This document shows positions 43,688-52,230 of a stretch of 64,000 bases of DNA, piece after piece (position 1 is the first letter of the stretch; the number at the start of each line of letters is the position of its first letter). The notes below the pieces were generated by a model. That model was not told where the DNA came from. It was given only the letters and a program-made list of their open reading frames with translations, and did not search any database. The stretch is from assembly GCF_043555935.1 (NCBI RefSeq), contig NZ_JBIGIB010000002.1, forward strand, positions 620,001 through 684,000, written 5' to 3'. The DNA comes from Pelomonas baiyunensis. Lineage in GTDB: Bacteria; Pseudomonadota; Gammaproteobacteria; Burkholderiales; Burkholderiaceae_C. Made by a program: the position numbers and the translations under genes.

Positions 43688-44418
43688 TCGCGCCAGTGGT
43701 CCGCAATCCACGCCGCGGGCCGGGCGTGTCGCCAATTGCCGTTGCTGCGTCCGGCCAGGGCATCCGGCGGGTTCATCACGCCGTGGAAGATCAGGATGCG
43801 TGCGCCGTCCGGGATGAACGGGTCACGCCAGTAGCTGGTGGGCCAGGCCGGGATGCAGTGGTACTTGTAGCTCGCGCACCAGGCATCGTTCCAGTACTGG
43901 AGCTTGCCCTGGCGGTGCAGCACGGCCGACAGGAAGGCCTGTTCGTTGCGGAACTCGGCCTTGGCCTTGGCCTGGTCGGCCACGAATTCGGTCAGCACAT
44001 TGAGGTGTGCACCCAATTCCCAGCGGTACACCGAGGAGTTGCCCGTCACGCGCCAGGGGCGCTTCCAGTCGTGAATGATCAGGAACTCGCCGGGCACCTC
44101 AAAGAACGGCGTGATGTCGTCGACGATGACCACATCAAGGTCCAGAAACAGCGCGGTGCCGCGCAGGCCGTACTCGTTGACCAGCACGGGGCTGAAGGTG
44201 GTGAGCTTCTTCCAGCCGCGCTCGGGCTCGCCGTTGGGCAGCGTCATCTCGGGGATGGGGAAGCAGGCCACCTCAGGGTGGATGCCTTCGGTGCGGTCCG
44301 TGAGGCAGACGAAGCGGAAGTCGCCGCGCAGGTGGCGGCGCACCATGGCGTACAGGCGGTTGACGTACTCGGGGCCGTACTTGGTGCCCCACTTCATGCA
44401 GACGATGTGGCGCATCAC
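43684..44418 (-). CDS. Nucleotide-sugar glycosyltransferase (GT8-like fold)
   Basis: 244 residues. The N-terminus HIVCMKWGTKYGPEYVNRLY and the metal-binding LFLDLDVVIVDDITPFF (DxD near residues 92-94) define a GT-A fold of the GT8-like kind. The C-terminus has a conserved Trp/His/Gly end (ILIFHGVMNPPDAL). First gene of the three-gene operon. A GC-rich repeat lies just upstream. Confidence 0.82.
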   Translation of the reverse strand: MMRHIVCMKWGTKYGPEYVNRLYAMVRRHLRGDFRFVCLTDRTEGIHPEVACFPIPEMTLPNGEPERGWKKLTTFSPVLVNEYGLRGTALFLDLDVVIVDDITPFFEVPGEFLIIHDWKRPWRVTGNSSVYRWELGAHLNVLTEFVADQAKAKAEFRNEQAFLSAVLHRQGKLQYWNDAWCASYKYHCIPAWPTSYWRDPFIPDGARILIFHGVMNPPDALAGRSNGNWRHARPAAWIADHWRE

Positions 44419-44433
44419 AGCGACCGCCCGGCC

Positions 44434-44492
44434 GTCCGAAGGACGCGGTGCGCCCCCTTGGGGGGCAGTGCTCGAAGAGCGCGAGGGGGGAT
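44434..44492. repeat. GC-rich repeat-like element with perfect hairpin
   Basis: Between two leftward genes. The centre is GCCCCC-TT-GGGGGGC, flanked by CCGTCCGAAGGACGCGG and by CTCGAAGAGCGCGAGGGGGG. I recall similar elements dispersed in Comamonadaceae genomes; that resemblance is from memory. It may also act as a terminator for lapB. Confidence 0.45.
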
Positions 44493-44499
44493 CATGGCT

Positions 44500-45642
44500 T
44501 CAAAGCTCTTCCACGTGACGGGGAGGGTAGGTGTCCCAATTGAGGCAACCGGGGCATTGCCAGAAGTAGTGCGCGGCTTCGAAGCCGCAGGCCGCACAGC
44601 GGTAACGCTGCAAGGGCTTGGTGGCCTTTTCCAGGGCCTGGACCATGGGTCCGGCTTCGTCCGCCGGCAGTGCCGCGGCGTTGAGTTTGAGCAGGTCGGT
44701 GGCAGCCGACAGGGCCGGTTGCTCGCGCAGGTGCGCCGCAAGCCGCTCGCGTTGGGGTTCGGGTTGCAAGGTGGCCAGGGCGCGCAGCAAGTGCATGCTG
44801 GGGGCGCGCTGGTACTGCTCCAGCAGCAGGTCGATGGCCCGTTGCGGCTGGCCCAAGGACTTGGCCGCGGCAGCGCAATCGGCCGCGACGAGGTTGAAAG
44901 CCGCAGGATTGGCCGCCAGCAGCTGCGTGAAAGCCGCCAGTGCCGCTTCAGGTTGGCCGGCCTTGAGCAGCAGTTGTCCCTGGAGCACGTAGGCGCGGGC
45001 GCTTTCCGGCGCGCGGCGCTGGGCTTGGTCCAGCAACGCCGGCACCAGGTCGCCATGGCCTTGCGACTGGGCCACCAGCGCTTGTTCGCACAGGTAATGC
45101 GCGATGCAGCCTGAGAAAGAGCCGGTGCCAGCCGACTCCAGCTCGGCGGCCACCTCGGCGGCCTTGGCCCAGTCGCGCGAGCGTTCGTACAGCGACAGCA
45201 GGGCCAGGCGCGCCTCGCGCTCGAAGGCGGTGCCGCGCAGCTCGGCGTACGCAGCCTCGGCGCGGTCAAAGAGGCCGGCCTTGAAGAAGTCTTGCGCGAG
45301 CTCGTGCTGGGCACGGTCGCGGTCGGCCTTGGGCAGGTCGCCCCGGCGCAGCAGGTGCTCGTGCACGCGCACGGCACGCTCGGTTTCCCCGCGCCGGCGG
45401 AACAGGCTGCCGAGCGCGAAGTGCAGCTCTGAGGTGTCGGGGTCGTTCTGGACGGCTTCGATGAAGGCGTCGATGGCCTTGTCCTGCTGCTCGTTCAGCA
45501 GCAGGTTCAGCCCTTTGAAATACGCCTTGGGCGATTCACGCTGCTCGAGCTTCCATTGCTTGGAATCGAGCTTGGAGGCCAGCCAGCCGAGAACAAAGAC
45601 GACGGGCAGGACGAAGAGCAGCCAGCGTGGATCAAACTCCAT
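44500..45642 (-). CDS. lapB: LPS assembly protein LapB (YciM)
   Basis: 380 residues. An N-terminal membrane anchor (RWLLFVLPVVFVLGWLAS), a series of TPRs (AYFKGLNLLLNEQQDKAIDA, then ELHFALGSLFRRRGETERAV) and a C-terminal rubredoxin-type zinc site (CAACGFEAAHYFWQCPGC). LapB coordinates LPS synthesis and transport and promotes LpxC proteolysis through FtsH. The start overlaps lapA by 11 bases. The lapA-lapB pairing is conserved in proteobacteria. Confidence 0.93.
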   Translation of the reverse strand: MEFDPRWLLFVLPVVFVLGWLASKLDSKQWKLEQRESPKAYFKGLNLLLNEQQDKAIDAFIEAVQNDPDTSELHFALGSLFRRRGETERAVRVHEHLLRRGDLPKADRDRAQHELAQDFFKAGLFDRAEAAYAELRGTAFEREARLALLSLYERSRDWAKAAEVAAELESAGTGSFSGCIAHYLCEQALVAQSQGHGDLVPALLDQAQRRAPESARAYVLQGQLLLKAGQPEAALAAFTQLLAANPAAFNLVAADCAAAAKSLGQPQRAIDLLLEQYQRAPSMHLLRALATLQPEPQRERLAAHLREQPALSAATDLLKLNAAALPADEAGPMVQALEKATKPLQRYRCAACGFEAAHYFWQCPGCLNWDTYPPRHVEEL

Positions 45643-45934
45643 CTTGATGGGCGGCGTAAGGCGTGGAAGGGGTGTCGGAGGCCGTGTTGGCCGTTGTCGG
45701 GGCCTGAGCTTCGACGCGTTGCACCACACGGCGGTGGCGCCACCAGGCGGGCACCATGGCCAACACGCCGAAGGCGGCGCCGAAGCCAAAGGCGACGAGC
45801 ACGATGATGACCTGCGGTGCGCGCCACTCGTGGCCGAAGAACCAGCGAATCGTGGCTTCGTCCTTGTTGTTCAGCGCGAACGCGAACAAGGTGAAAAACA
45901 GCAGGGCCCGCAGGAGCCAGACAAGGGTGCGCAT
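45632..45934 (-). CDS. lapA: LapA-family (DUF1049) inner-membrane protein
   Basis: 100 residues with two hydrophobic segments: residues 3-21 and about 42-63. The motif FFTLFAFALNNKDEATIRWF between and after the first helix is typical of LapA. It works with LapB at the inner membrane in LPS assembly. The C-terminal tail is hydrophilic and Thr/Ala-rich. It overlaps lapB and is 16 bases downstream of ihfB. Confidence 0.88.
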   Translation of the reverse strand: MRTLVWLLRALLFFTLFAFALNNKDEATIRWFFGHEWRAPQVIIVLVAFGFGAAFGVLAMVPAWWRHRRVVQRVEAQAPTTANTASDTPSTPYAAHQDGV

Positions 45935-45950
45935 GGCCGGGACCTCGGGG

Positions 45951-46250
45951 TCAGGCGTCGGTCACCGGGAGGTGCTTGTCCACCGCTTCGCGCAGGGCCT
46001 TGCCGGGCTTGAAGTGGGGGGCGAGCTTTTCCGGAATCATGACCTGTTCGCCACTGCGCGGATTGCGGCCGACGCGGGGCGGGCGGCGGCTGATGGAGAA
46101 GCTGCCGAAGCCGCGAATCTCGATCCGGTGGCCGCGGGCCAGCGCATCGCTCATGGCGTCGAGGATGGTCTTGACCGCGAACTCGGTGTCGCGCTGGGTC
46201 AGTTGGCCAAATCGTTCGGCGAGCACGGCGACGAGGTCGGAGCGGGTCAT
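45951..46250 (-). CDS. ihfB: Integration host factor beta subunit
   Basis: 99 residues, normal length. RSDLVAVLAERFGQLTQRDT opens the protein, and GFGSFSISRRPPRVGRNPRSG is the DNA-binding arm with the proline that inserts into the minor groove. It bends DNA as a heterodimer with IhfA. The rpsA-ihfB order is conserved across beta- and gamma-proteobacteria. Confidence 0.95.
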   Translation of the reverse strand: MTRSDLVAVLAERFGQLTQRDTEFAVKTILDAMSDALARGHRIEIRGFGSFSISRRPPRVGRNPRSGEQVMIPEKLAPHFKPGKALREAVDKHLPVTDA

Positions 46251-46320
46251 GGCAGAGATTTGCAGGAATCAGAATTGAAACAGGCTCGCTGGCGAGGCCG
46301 GCGAGCCTGTGGGAAGCATA

Positions 46321-46344
46321 CCCGGCCTGCACGCAGGCCGGGTG
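46321..46344 (-). terminator. GC-rich hairpin between rpsA and ihfB
   Basis: CCCGGCCTGC/GCAGGCCGGG, a 10-base stem with a 2-base loop, 12 bases after the rpsA stop. No T-run on the leftward strand, so it probably acts as a processing or attenuation signal that separates expression of the two genes. Confidence 0.5.
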
Positions 46345-46356
46345 GTCAACGAGAGC

Positions 46357-48069
46357 TTAGTTGCCCTGGTTGTCCAGCTTGGCGCGCAGCAGGGCGCCCA
46401 GGCTGGTCGTGCCGGCGTTTTCACGCTCGTTCGACTGGCTCAGACGCTGCATGGCTTCTTGCTGGTCGGCGCTGTCCTTGGCCTTGATCGACAGCTGGAT
46501 GTTGCGGGTCTTGCGATCCACGTTGACGATCACGGCGGTGACTTCGTCGCCTTCCTTCAGCACGTTGCGGGCGTCTTCCACGCGGTCGCGGGAGATTTCC
46601 GAAGCGCGCAGGTAAGCCATCACGCCGTCAGCCAGTTCGACTTCAGCACCGCGCGGGTCCACGGTCTTGACCTTGCCGGTCACCGAAGCGCCGCGGTCGT
46701 TGATGGTGGTGAAGGCGGTGAACGGGTCGCTGTCCAGCTGCTTGATGCCCAGCGAGATGCGCTCGCGCTCGACGTCCACAGCCAGCACGACGGCTTCGAC
46801 TTCCTGGCCCTTCTTGAAGTTGCGAACGGCGGTTTCGCCGGACTCGTCCCAAGACAGGTCGGAGAGGTGCACCAGGCCGTCGATGCCCTGGGCCAGGCCC
46901 ACGAACACGCCGAAGTCGGTGATCGACTTGACCGGACCCTTGACCTTGTCGCCGCGCTTGACGTTCTCGGCGAACTCTTCCCACGGGTTGGCCTTGCACT
47001 GCTTCATGCCCAGGGAGATGCGACGCTTGTCTTCGTCGATTTCCAGGACCATGACTTCGACTTCGTCGCCCAGCGAAACCAGCTTGCTGGGGGCGATGTT
47101 CTTGTTGGTCCAGTCCATCTCGGAGACGTGCACCAGGCCTTCGATGCCCGGCTCGATCTCGACGAACGCGCCGTAGTCAGCGATGTTGGTGACCTTGCCG
47201 AACAGGCGGGTGCCGGTCGGGTAGCGGCGGGCCACGCCGAACCACGGGTCGTCGCCCAGTTGCTTGATGCCCAGCGAGACGCGGTTCTTCTCGGCGTCGA
47301 ACTTCAGGACCTTGGCCGTCAGTTCCTGGCCGACCGTCACCACTTCGCTCGGGTGACGGACGCGGCGCCATGCCATGTCGGTGATGTGCAGCAGGCCGTC
47401 GATGCCGCCCAGGTCCACGAACGCGCCGTATTCGGTGATGTTCTTGACCACGCCCTGGACGATTGCGCCTTCCGACAGCGTTTCCAGCAGCTTGGCGCGC
47501 TCTTCACCCATGGAGGCTTCCACCACAGCGCGACGCGACAGCACAACGTTGTTGCGCTTGCGGTCGAGCTTGATGACCTTGAATTCCATGGTCTTGCCCT
47601 CGAACGGGCTCATGTCCTTCACCGGGCGGGTGTCCAGCAGCGAGCCGGGCAGGAAGGCGCGGATGCCGTTGACCAGAACGGTCAGGCCGCCCTTGACCTT
47701 GCCGGAGACGGTGCCGGTCACGAAGTCGCCAGACTCCAGGGCCGTTTCCAGGCTCAGCCACGAGGCCAGGCGCTTGGCCTTGTCGCGCGACAGGATGGTG
47801 TCGCCGTAGCCGTTTTCGATGGCGTCGATGGCGACGGAGACGAAGTCGCCGACCTGGACTTCCAGTTCGCCTTGGTCGTTCTTGAATTCTTCGATGGGCA
47901 CGTAGGCTTCAGACTTGAGGCCTGCGTTGACGACGACGAAGTTGTGCTCAACGCGAACGACTTCGGCCGAGATCACTTCGCCAGCGCGCATGTCGGAGCG
48001 CTGCAGCGACTCCTCGAACATTGCGGCAAAGGATTCCATGCCGGAAGCGGCGGTTTGGGTTTGGGACAT
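46357..48069 (-). CDS. rpsA: 30S ribosomal protein S1
   Basis: 570 residues with six S1 RNA-binding repeats; later ones are easy to see (GTRLFGKVTNIADYGAFVEI, GDKVKGPVKSITDFGVFVGL). S1 holds structured mRNAs on the 30S subunit. The tail after repeat six is Gln/Ser/Arg-rich. The 160-base gap upstream has a CCTCTC/GAGAGG pair that could belong to the autoregulated leader known for rpsA in other species; that is inference. Downstream of aroA-cmk, as cmk-rpsA in E. coli. Confidence 0.96.
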   Translation of the reverse strand: MSQTQTAASGMESFAAMFEESLQRSDMRAGEVISAEVVRVEHNFVVVNAGLKSEAYVPIEEFKNDQGELEVQVGDFVSVAIDAIENGYGDTILSRDKAKRLASWLSLETALESGDFVTGTVSGKVKGGLTVLVNGIRAFLPGSLLDTRPVKDMSPFEGKTMEFKVIKLDRKRNNVVLSRRAVVEASMGEERAKLLETLSEGAIVQGVVKNITEYGAFVDLGGIDGLLHITDMAWRRVRHPSEVVTVGQELTAKVLKFDAEKNRVSLGIKQLGDDPWFGVARRYPTGTRLFGKVTNIADYGAFVEIEPGIEGLVHVSEMDWTNKNIAPSKLVSLGDEVEVMVLEIDEDKRRISLGMKQCKANPWEEFAENVKRGDKVKGPVKSITDFGVFVGLAQGIDGLVHLSDLSWDESGETAVRNFKKGQEVEAVVLAVDVERERISLGIKQLDSDPFTAFTTINDRGASVTGKVKTVDPRGAEVELADGVMAYLRASEISRDRVEDARNVLKEGDEVTAVIVNVDRKTRNIQLSIKAKDSADQQEAMQRLSQSNERENAGTTSLGALLRAKLDNQGN

Positions 48070-48232
48070 GTTGATTGATCCTGGTGCGGCGGGGAGCCCC
48101 GACGCGGCGTGCAGACGAGCTGCGGGTTAAGTTGTTGACATCGCCCCTCTCGGTGAACTGACGTTCGGAGGGAAGAGAGGCGGGCCGTGGCTTCTCAGGC
48201 CGGGGCCGACTGCAGCGGAATCGAATTCCGCG

Positions 48233-50236
48233 TCAGAACGGCCGGCGCTGTTGCCACCAATCCAGCACTTGGGTCACCGATTCCTCGATGCCGAGTGCCG
48301 AGTTGTCCAGCAGCAGCGCGTCTTGTGCGGGAGCCAGCGGCGAGGTCGCGCGGTTTTTATCCCGCTCGTCCCGCGCCTCCAAATCTTCGCGCAAGCCCTC
48401 GATATTAGCGGGAATTCCCTTGGAAATCAATTGCTTATATCGCCGCTCGGCGCGCGTGGCGGCGCTGGCGGTCAGGAAGATCTTCAGGGGCGCATCCGGG
48501 AACAAAGCGGTGCCCATGTCGCGCCCGTCCGCCACGAGGCCCGGCAGGCGGCGAAAGCTCAGCTGCAATTGGTGCAGCGCGCTGCGCACTTGCGGGTGCA
48601 CCGCCACCTGCGAAGCCAGCAGCCCGGTCGCTTCGGCGCGCAGGCGGGCGCTGACGTCTTCGGAGCCCAAAAAGATGTGGCCGTCCTGGAAGCGCAGGTC
48701 GAGGCCCGGCACCAGCGCGGCCACGGCATCGCCGTCGTCCAGATCGACGCCGGCGCGGCGCGCGGCCAGGCCGGCCACACGGTACAGCGCGCCGGAATCC
48801 AGCACGCCGTAGCCCAAGGCCTTGCCGACTTCATCGGCCAGCGTGCCTTTGCCCGATGCTGTTGGCCCGTCGATCGTGATCACCGGGATGTCGGCGGCGT
48901 CGGCGGTGACGGTGGCGAACAGGGTCTCGAAGTAGTCTGGAAAGGTCTTGGCGACGCAGTGCGGCTCCAGGATGCGCACCGGGACGGCCGCGGGCGTGAC
49001 CAGGCCGTTGAAGGCAGCCAGCGAGAAGCACATCGCCACACGGTGGTCGTCGTAGGTGTGGATGGCGGCGGCCTGCCAGTGGGCAAGCGGCTGCACTCGG
49101 ATCCAGTCCGGGCCTTCATCCACCGTGGCGCCGAGCTTGCGCAGTTCCGTCGCCATCGCCGCGATACGGTCGGTCTCCTTGACGCGCCAGCTGGCAATGT
49201 TGGTGAGCGTGGTGGGGCCGTGGGCGTAGAGCGCCATGACAGCGAGCGTCATGGCGGCGTCGGGAATGTGGTTGCAGTCGAGCGTGATGCCCTTGAGCGG
49301 CCACGCGCCTCGGCGCACCTCCAGCCAGTTCGGGCCGGCCTGGACCTCGGCGCCCATGGCGGCGGCCGCTTCGATGAACCGCACGTCGCCTTGCAGGGAC
49401 TCTCGGCCCACGCCTTCGATGCGCAAGGGCGTGTCGGTGGCGGCAATCGCGCCCAAGGCGACAAAGTACGACGCAGACGACGCATCGCCCTCCACGAACA
49501 CTTCGCCCGGCGAGCGGTACTTGCTGCCGGCGGGAATGACAAAGGCTTCCCAGCCCTCGCGCCGCACCGCAATGCCGAAGCGGGCGAGCAGGGCCAGCGT
49601 GATCTCGATGTAGGGCTTGGAGATGAGCTCGCCAATGACCTCGATGCGGATGTCTCGCGTGGCCACCAGCGGTAGCGCCAGCAGCAGCGCCGTCAGGAAC
49701 TGGCTGGACACATCGCCGCGCACGCGCACCGGGGTGTCGAGTGCCAGAGGGGAGGGGCCGTGCAGGCGCAGCGGCGGGTAGCCGGGGTTGCCGAGGTCGT
49801 CGATGGCGCAGCCGAGTCCGCGCAGGGCGTCCACGAGGTCGCCGATGGGGCGTTCGTGCATGCGCGGCACGCCCGACACTTCAAAGCTGCCGCCCTGCGT
49901 GGCAGCCAGCACCGCGAGTGCAGCGGTCAGTGGCCGCATGGCCGTGCCGGCATTGCCCAGGAAGAGCTTGGCCTGCTTGGCCAGCAAGTTGCCGCCCAGG
50001 CCCACGATGCTGACCGTGTCGCCCTCCTGCACCACGCCGCAGCCCAGCGCGCGCAGGGCCTCCAGCATGACGGCGGTGTCGTCGGACGCGAGCAGATCGC
50101 GCACCACCGTGCGTCCTTCGCTGAGGGCGGCCAGCAGCAGCACGCGGTTGGAAATGCTTTTGGAGCCGGGCAGGCGCACCGTGCCCGCGGCACCGCGCAA
50201 GGGCGGCAGGTCGAGGAAGGGGATCTTGAACATCAC
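48233..50236 (-). CDS. aroA-cmk: Fused EPSP synthase and cytidylate kinase
   Basis: 667 residues in one uninterrupted frame. Residues about 1-435 are 5-enolpyruvylshikimate-3-phosphate synthase (class I): LPGSKSISNRVLLLAALSEG near 23-42, LGNAGTAMRPLTAAL near 92-106 and DDHRVAMCFSLAAF near 395-408. Residues about 443-667 are cytidylate kinase: ITIDGPTASGKGTLADEVGK with the P-loop, DSGALYRVAGLAA, and LVADGRDMGT. In most bacteria these are separate neighbours; here they are joined without a stop. Start: GTG or the next ATG, both overlapping the tyrA stop, so translation is coupled. The fusion sits in the serC-pheA-tyrA-aroA-cmk-rpsA string. Confidence 0.95.
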   Translation of the reverse strand: MMFKIPFLDLPPLRGAAGTVRLPGSKSISNRVLLLAALSEGRTVVRDLLASDDTAVMLEALRALGCGVVQEGDTVSIVGLGGNLLAKQAKLFLGNAGTAMRPLTAALAVLAATQGGSFEVSGVPRMHERPIGDLVDALRGLGCAIDDLGNPGYPPLRLHGPSPLALDTPVRVRGDVSSQFLTALLLALPLVATRDIRIEVIGELISKPYIEITLALLARFGIAVRREGWEAFVIPAGSKYRSPGEVFVEGDASSASYFVALGAIAATDTPLRIEGVGRESLQGDVRFIEAAAAMGAEVQAGPNWLEVRRGAWPLKGITLDCNHIPDAAMTLAVMALYAHGPTTLTNIASWRVKETDRIAAMATELRKLGATVDEGPDWIRVQPLAHWQAAAIHTYDDHRVAMCFSLAAFNGLVTPAAVPVRILEPHCVAKTFPDYFETLFATVTADAADIPVITIDGPTASGKGTLADEVGKALGYGVLDSGALYRVAGLAARRAGVDLDDGDAVAALVPGLDLRFQDGHIFLGSEDVSARLRAEATGLLASQVAVHPQVRSALHQLQLSFRRLPGLVADGRDMGTALFPDAPLKIFLTASAATRAERRYKQLISKGIPANIEGLREDLEARDERDKNRATSPLAPAQDALLLDNSALGIEESVTQVLDWWQQRRPF

Positions 50237-51129
50237 TTAGCCGTCGGGCGGCCGGGAGGAACAGCGGGGGAGGGCAGGCTCCAGGCCTCGCGGCCTTCGG
50301 CAATCGGGCGCAGCGCGGCTTCGAGCGCGGGCGCGTCGCCGGCTTCGATCAAGGCTTCGAGCTGGTCCAGCGTGGTGCGGAATCGCTTGGACTGGGCCAG
50401 CACTTCGTGCTTGTTGGCCAGCAGGATGTCGCGCCACACGGCCGGATCGCCCGCCGCAATGCGCGTGAAGTCACGAAAGCCCGGACCGGCCAGGCTCAGG
50501 TAATCCCGTGCAGCGGGTTGTTCGGCAATGGCCTGGAAGAACGCGAACGCCAGCAGGTGCGGCAGGTGGCTGACGGCGGCGAACGCGGCGTCGTGGTTGT
50601 GCGGCCGCATCTTCAACACTGTGGCGCCCAACGCCGACCACACATCCGTCGCGCGCTGCACCAGCACCGGGTTGGTGAAGGGCTGCGGCGTGAGGATGAC
50701 TTGGCGGCCCTCGTACAAGGTCGCTTCAGCGTGTTGAACGCCGCCCGACTCCTTGCCGGCAATCGGGTGGCAGGGCACAAAGCTGGCGGCCCGTTCACCC
50801 AGCGCGCGGCGCGAGGCTTCGATGACGTCGCACTTGGTGGAGCCCACGTCCATGAACAGCACGCCGGGGTTCACCAAATGACGGATGGCCTTCAGCGTGC
50901 TTTCCGTGGCGGACACAGGCACGGCGATCAGCACGATGTCCGACCCCGACACCGCCAGCAGCGCTGACTCGGCCGCGACGTCAATGACGCCCAATTTCTT
51001 GGCCTGCTCCGTGGTGGACGGCGACTTGCTGTAGCCCACCACCCGCTTGACCAGGCCCGCGCGCTTCATGGCCAGGGCGAAGCTGCCGCCCATCAAGCCG
51101 CAACCGATCACGCCAAGTTGCTGAAACAT
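50233..51129 (-). CDS. tyrA: Prephenate dehydrogenase
   Basis: Converts prephenate to 4-hydroxyphenylpyruvate in tyrosine synthesis. 298 residues. The N-terminal Rossmann fold is GVIGCGLMGGSFALAMKRAG; the substrate region has HPIAGKESGGVQHA near residues 122-135 and HLPHLLAFAFFQAI near 208-221; GPGFRDFTRIAAGDP follows. No chorismate mutase or ACT domain is attached, so it is a monofunctional TyrA. It begins 3 bases after the pheA stop. Confidence 0.93.
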   Translation of the reverse strand: MFQQLGVIGCGLMGGSFALAMKRAGLVKRVVGYSKSPSTTEQAKKLGVIDVAAESALLAVSGSDIVLIAVPVSATESTLKAIRHLVNPGVLFMDVGSTKCDVIEASRRALGERAASFVPCHPIAGKESGGVQHAEATLYEGRQVILTPQPFTNPVLVQRATDVWSALGATVLKMRPHNHDAAFAAVSHLPHLLAFAFFQAIAEQPAARDYLSLAGPGFRDFTRIAAGDPAVWRDILLANKHEVLAQSKRFRTTLDQLEALIEAGDAPALEAALRPIAEGREAWSLPSPAVPPGRPTAK

Positions 51130-51132
51130 GCG

Positions 51133-52230
51133 TCAGGCCTTCACGGGGTAGGCGCCCAGCATCTTGAAGAAGGCGCACGACGCTCGCAGCTCCGCCAGTG
51201 CCGCTGCCACGTTGGGCTGGCTCGGGTGGCCGTCGAGGTCGATGTAGAAGTAATAGTCCCACTGGCCGGTGCGGGCCGGGCGGGATTCCAGGCGGGTCAT
51301 GGACACGCCGTGCGTTTTCAGCGGCACGAGCAGGTCGTGCATGGCGCCTGGGCGGTTGGGCACGGAGACCACCAAGCTGGTGCAGTCGCGGCCGGTGGCC
51401 GGCGGCGTGGCCATGGTCTGCGGCAGGCAGATGACGGCGAACCGCGTTCGGTTGTAGGGCTCGTCCTGAACGGCGTGCGCCACGATGTGCAGGCCAAACA
51501 GCGTCGAGGCGCGTTCGCTGCCCAGCGCTGCCCATGCTGGGTTCTCTGCTGCCAAGCGCGAGCCTTCAGCATTGCTCGACACCGCGCGGCGTTCAACGTC
51601 AGGCAGGTGCTTGTTCAACCAGTTCTGGCACTGCGCCAAGGCCTGCGGATGCGCGAGCACGGCTTCGATGCCGTGCATCGACGGCTCCTTGCGCATGAGG
51701 TTGTGGCGGATGAGCAGGCTCACCTCGCCCACCACGTGGCAGGGCGTGTGCAGGAACAGGTCCAGCGAGCGGGTGACCACGCCTTCGGTCATGTTCTCGA
51801 CACCCACCACCCCGAACTGTGCGCTGCCTGACGCGGTCGCGTGGAACACCTCGTCGAAGTTGGCGCAGTAGGTCATGTCGGCGGCGCCGCCGAAGTATTC
51901 GATGGCCGCCTGCTCGCAGAACGTGCCGACCGGCCCCAGCACCGCCACGCGCTGCGGGGATTCCAGCGCGAGGCACGCCGACATGATCTCGCGCCAGATC
52001 GCCGACACATGCTCGGCCTTGAGCGGGCCGGGGTTGGCGGTGCGGATCTTGTCGATGACTTGCGCCACGCGGTCGGGCCGGAAGAATGGCGTGCCTTCGG
52101 CGCGCTTGATCTCGCCCACGCGCTCGGCCACGCGGGCACGCTCGTTCAGCAGTTGCAGCAGTTGTTTGTCGAGGCCGTCGATCTGGTCGCGCAGCGCGAG
52201 CAGGGCCTGCGAGGCGATGGGTTCAGCCAT
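51133..52230 (-). CDS. pheA: Bifunctional chorismate mutase/prephenate dehydratase (P-protein)
   Basis: 365 residues in three parts: an AroQ chorismate mutase (residues about 8-95, LRDQIDGLDKQLLQLLNERA), prephenate dehydratase (about 98-275, AVLGPVGTFCEQAAIEYFGG and the catalytic-region NMTEGVVTRSLDLF), and an ACT regulatory domain with ESRPARTGQWDYYFYIDLDG, which senses phenylalanine. It makes phenylpyruvate. The start overlaps serC by 8 bases. Confidence 0.95.
   Translation of the reverse strand: MAEPIASQALLALRDQIDGLDKQLLQLLNERARVAERVGEIKRAEGTPFFRPDRVAQVIDKIRTANPGPLKAEHVSAIWREIMSACLALESPQRVAVLGPVGTFCEQAAIEYFGGAADMTYCANFDEVFHATASGSAQFGVVGVENMTEGVVTRSLDLFLHTPCHVVGEVSLLIRHNLMRKEPSMHGIEAVLAHPQALAQCQNWLNKHLPDVERRAVSSNAEGSRLAAENPAWAALGSERASTLFGLHIVAHAVQDEPYNRTRFAVICLPQTMATPPATGRDCTSLVVSVPNRPGAMHDLLVPLKTHGVSMTRLESRPARTGQWDYYFYIDLDGHPSQPNVAAALAELRASCAFFKMLGAYPVKA

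Noticed and set aside
46309..48078. 589-codon + strand frame opposite rpsA
   Set aside because: Complete antisense shadow of ribosomal protein S1 with Asp/His/Val-rich composition; rpsA has every family feature.
48233..50236. aroA-cmk joint as a sequencing error
   Set aside because: The frame passes from one domain to the other without any shift or lost residues, and both halves have complete motifs, so a real fusion is the simpler reading.
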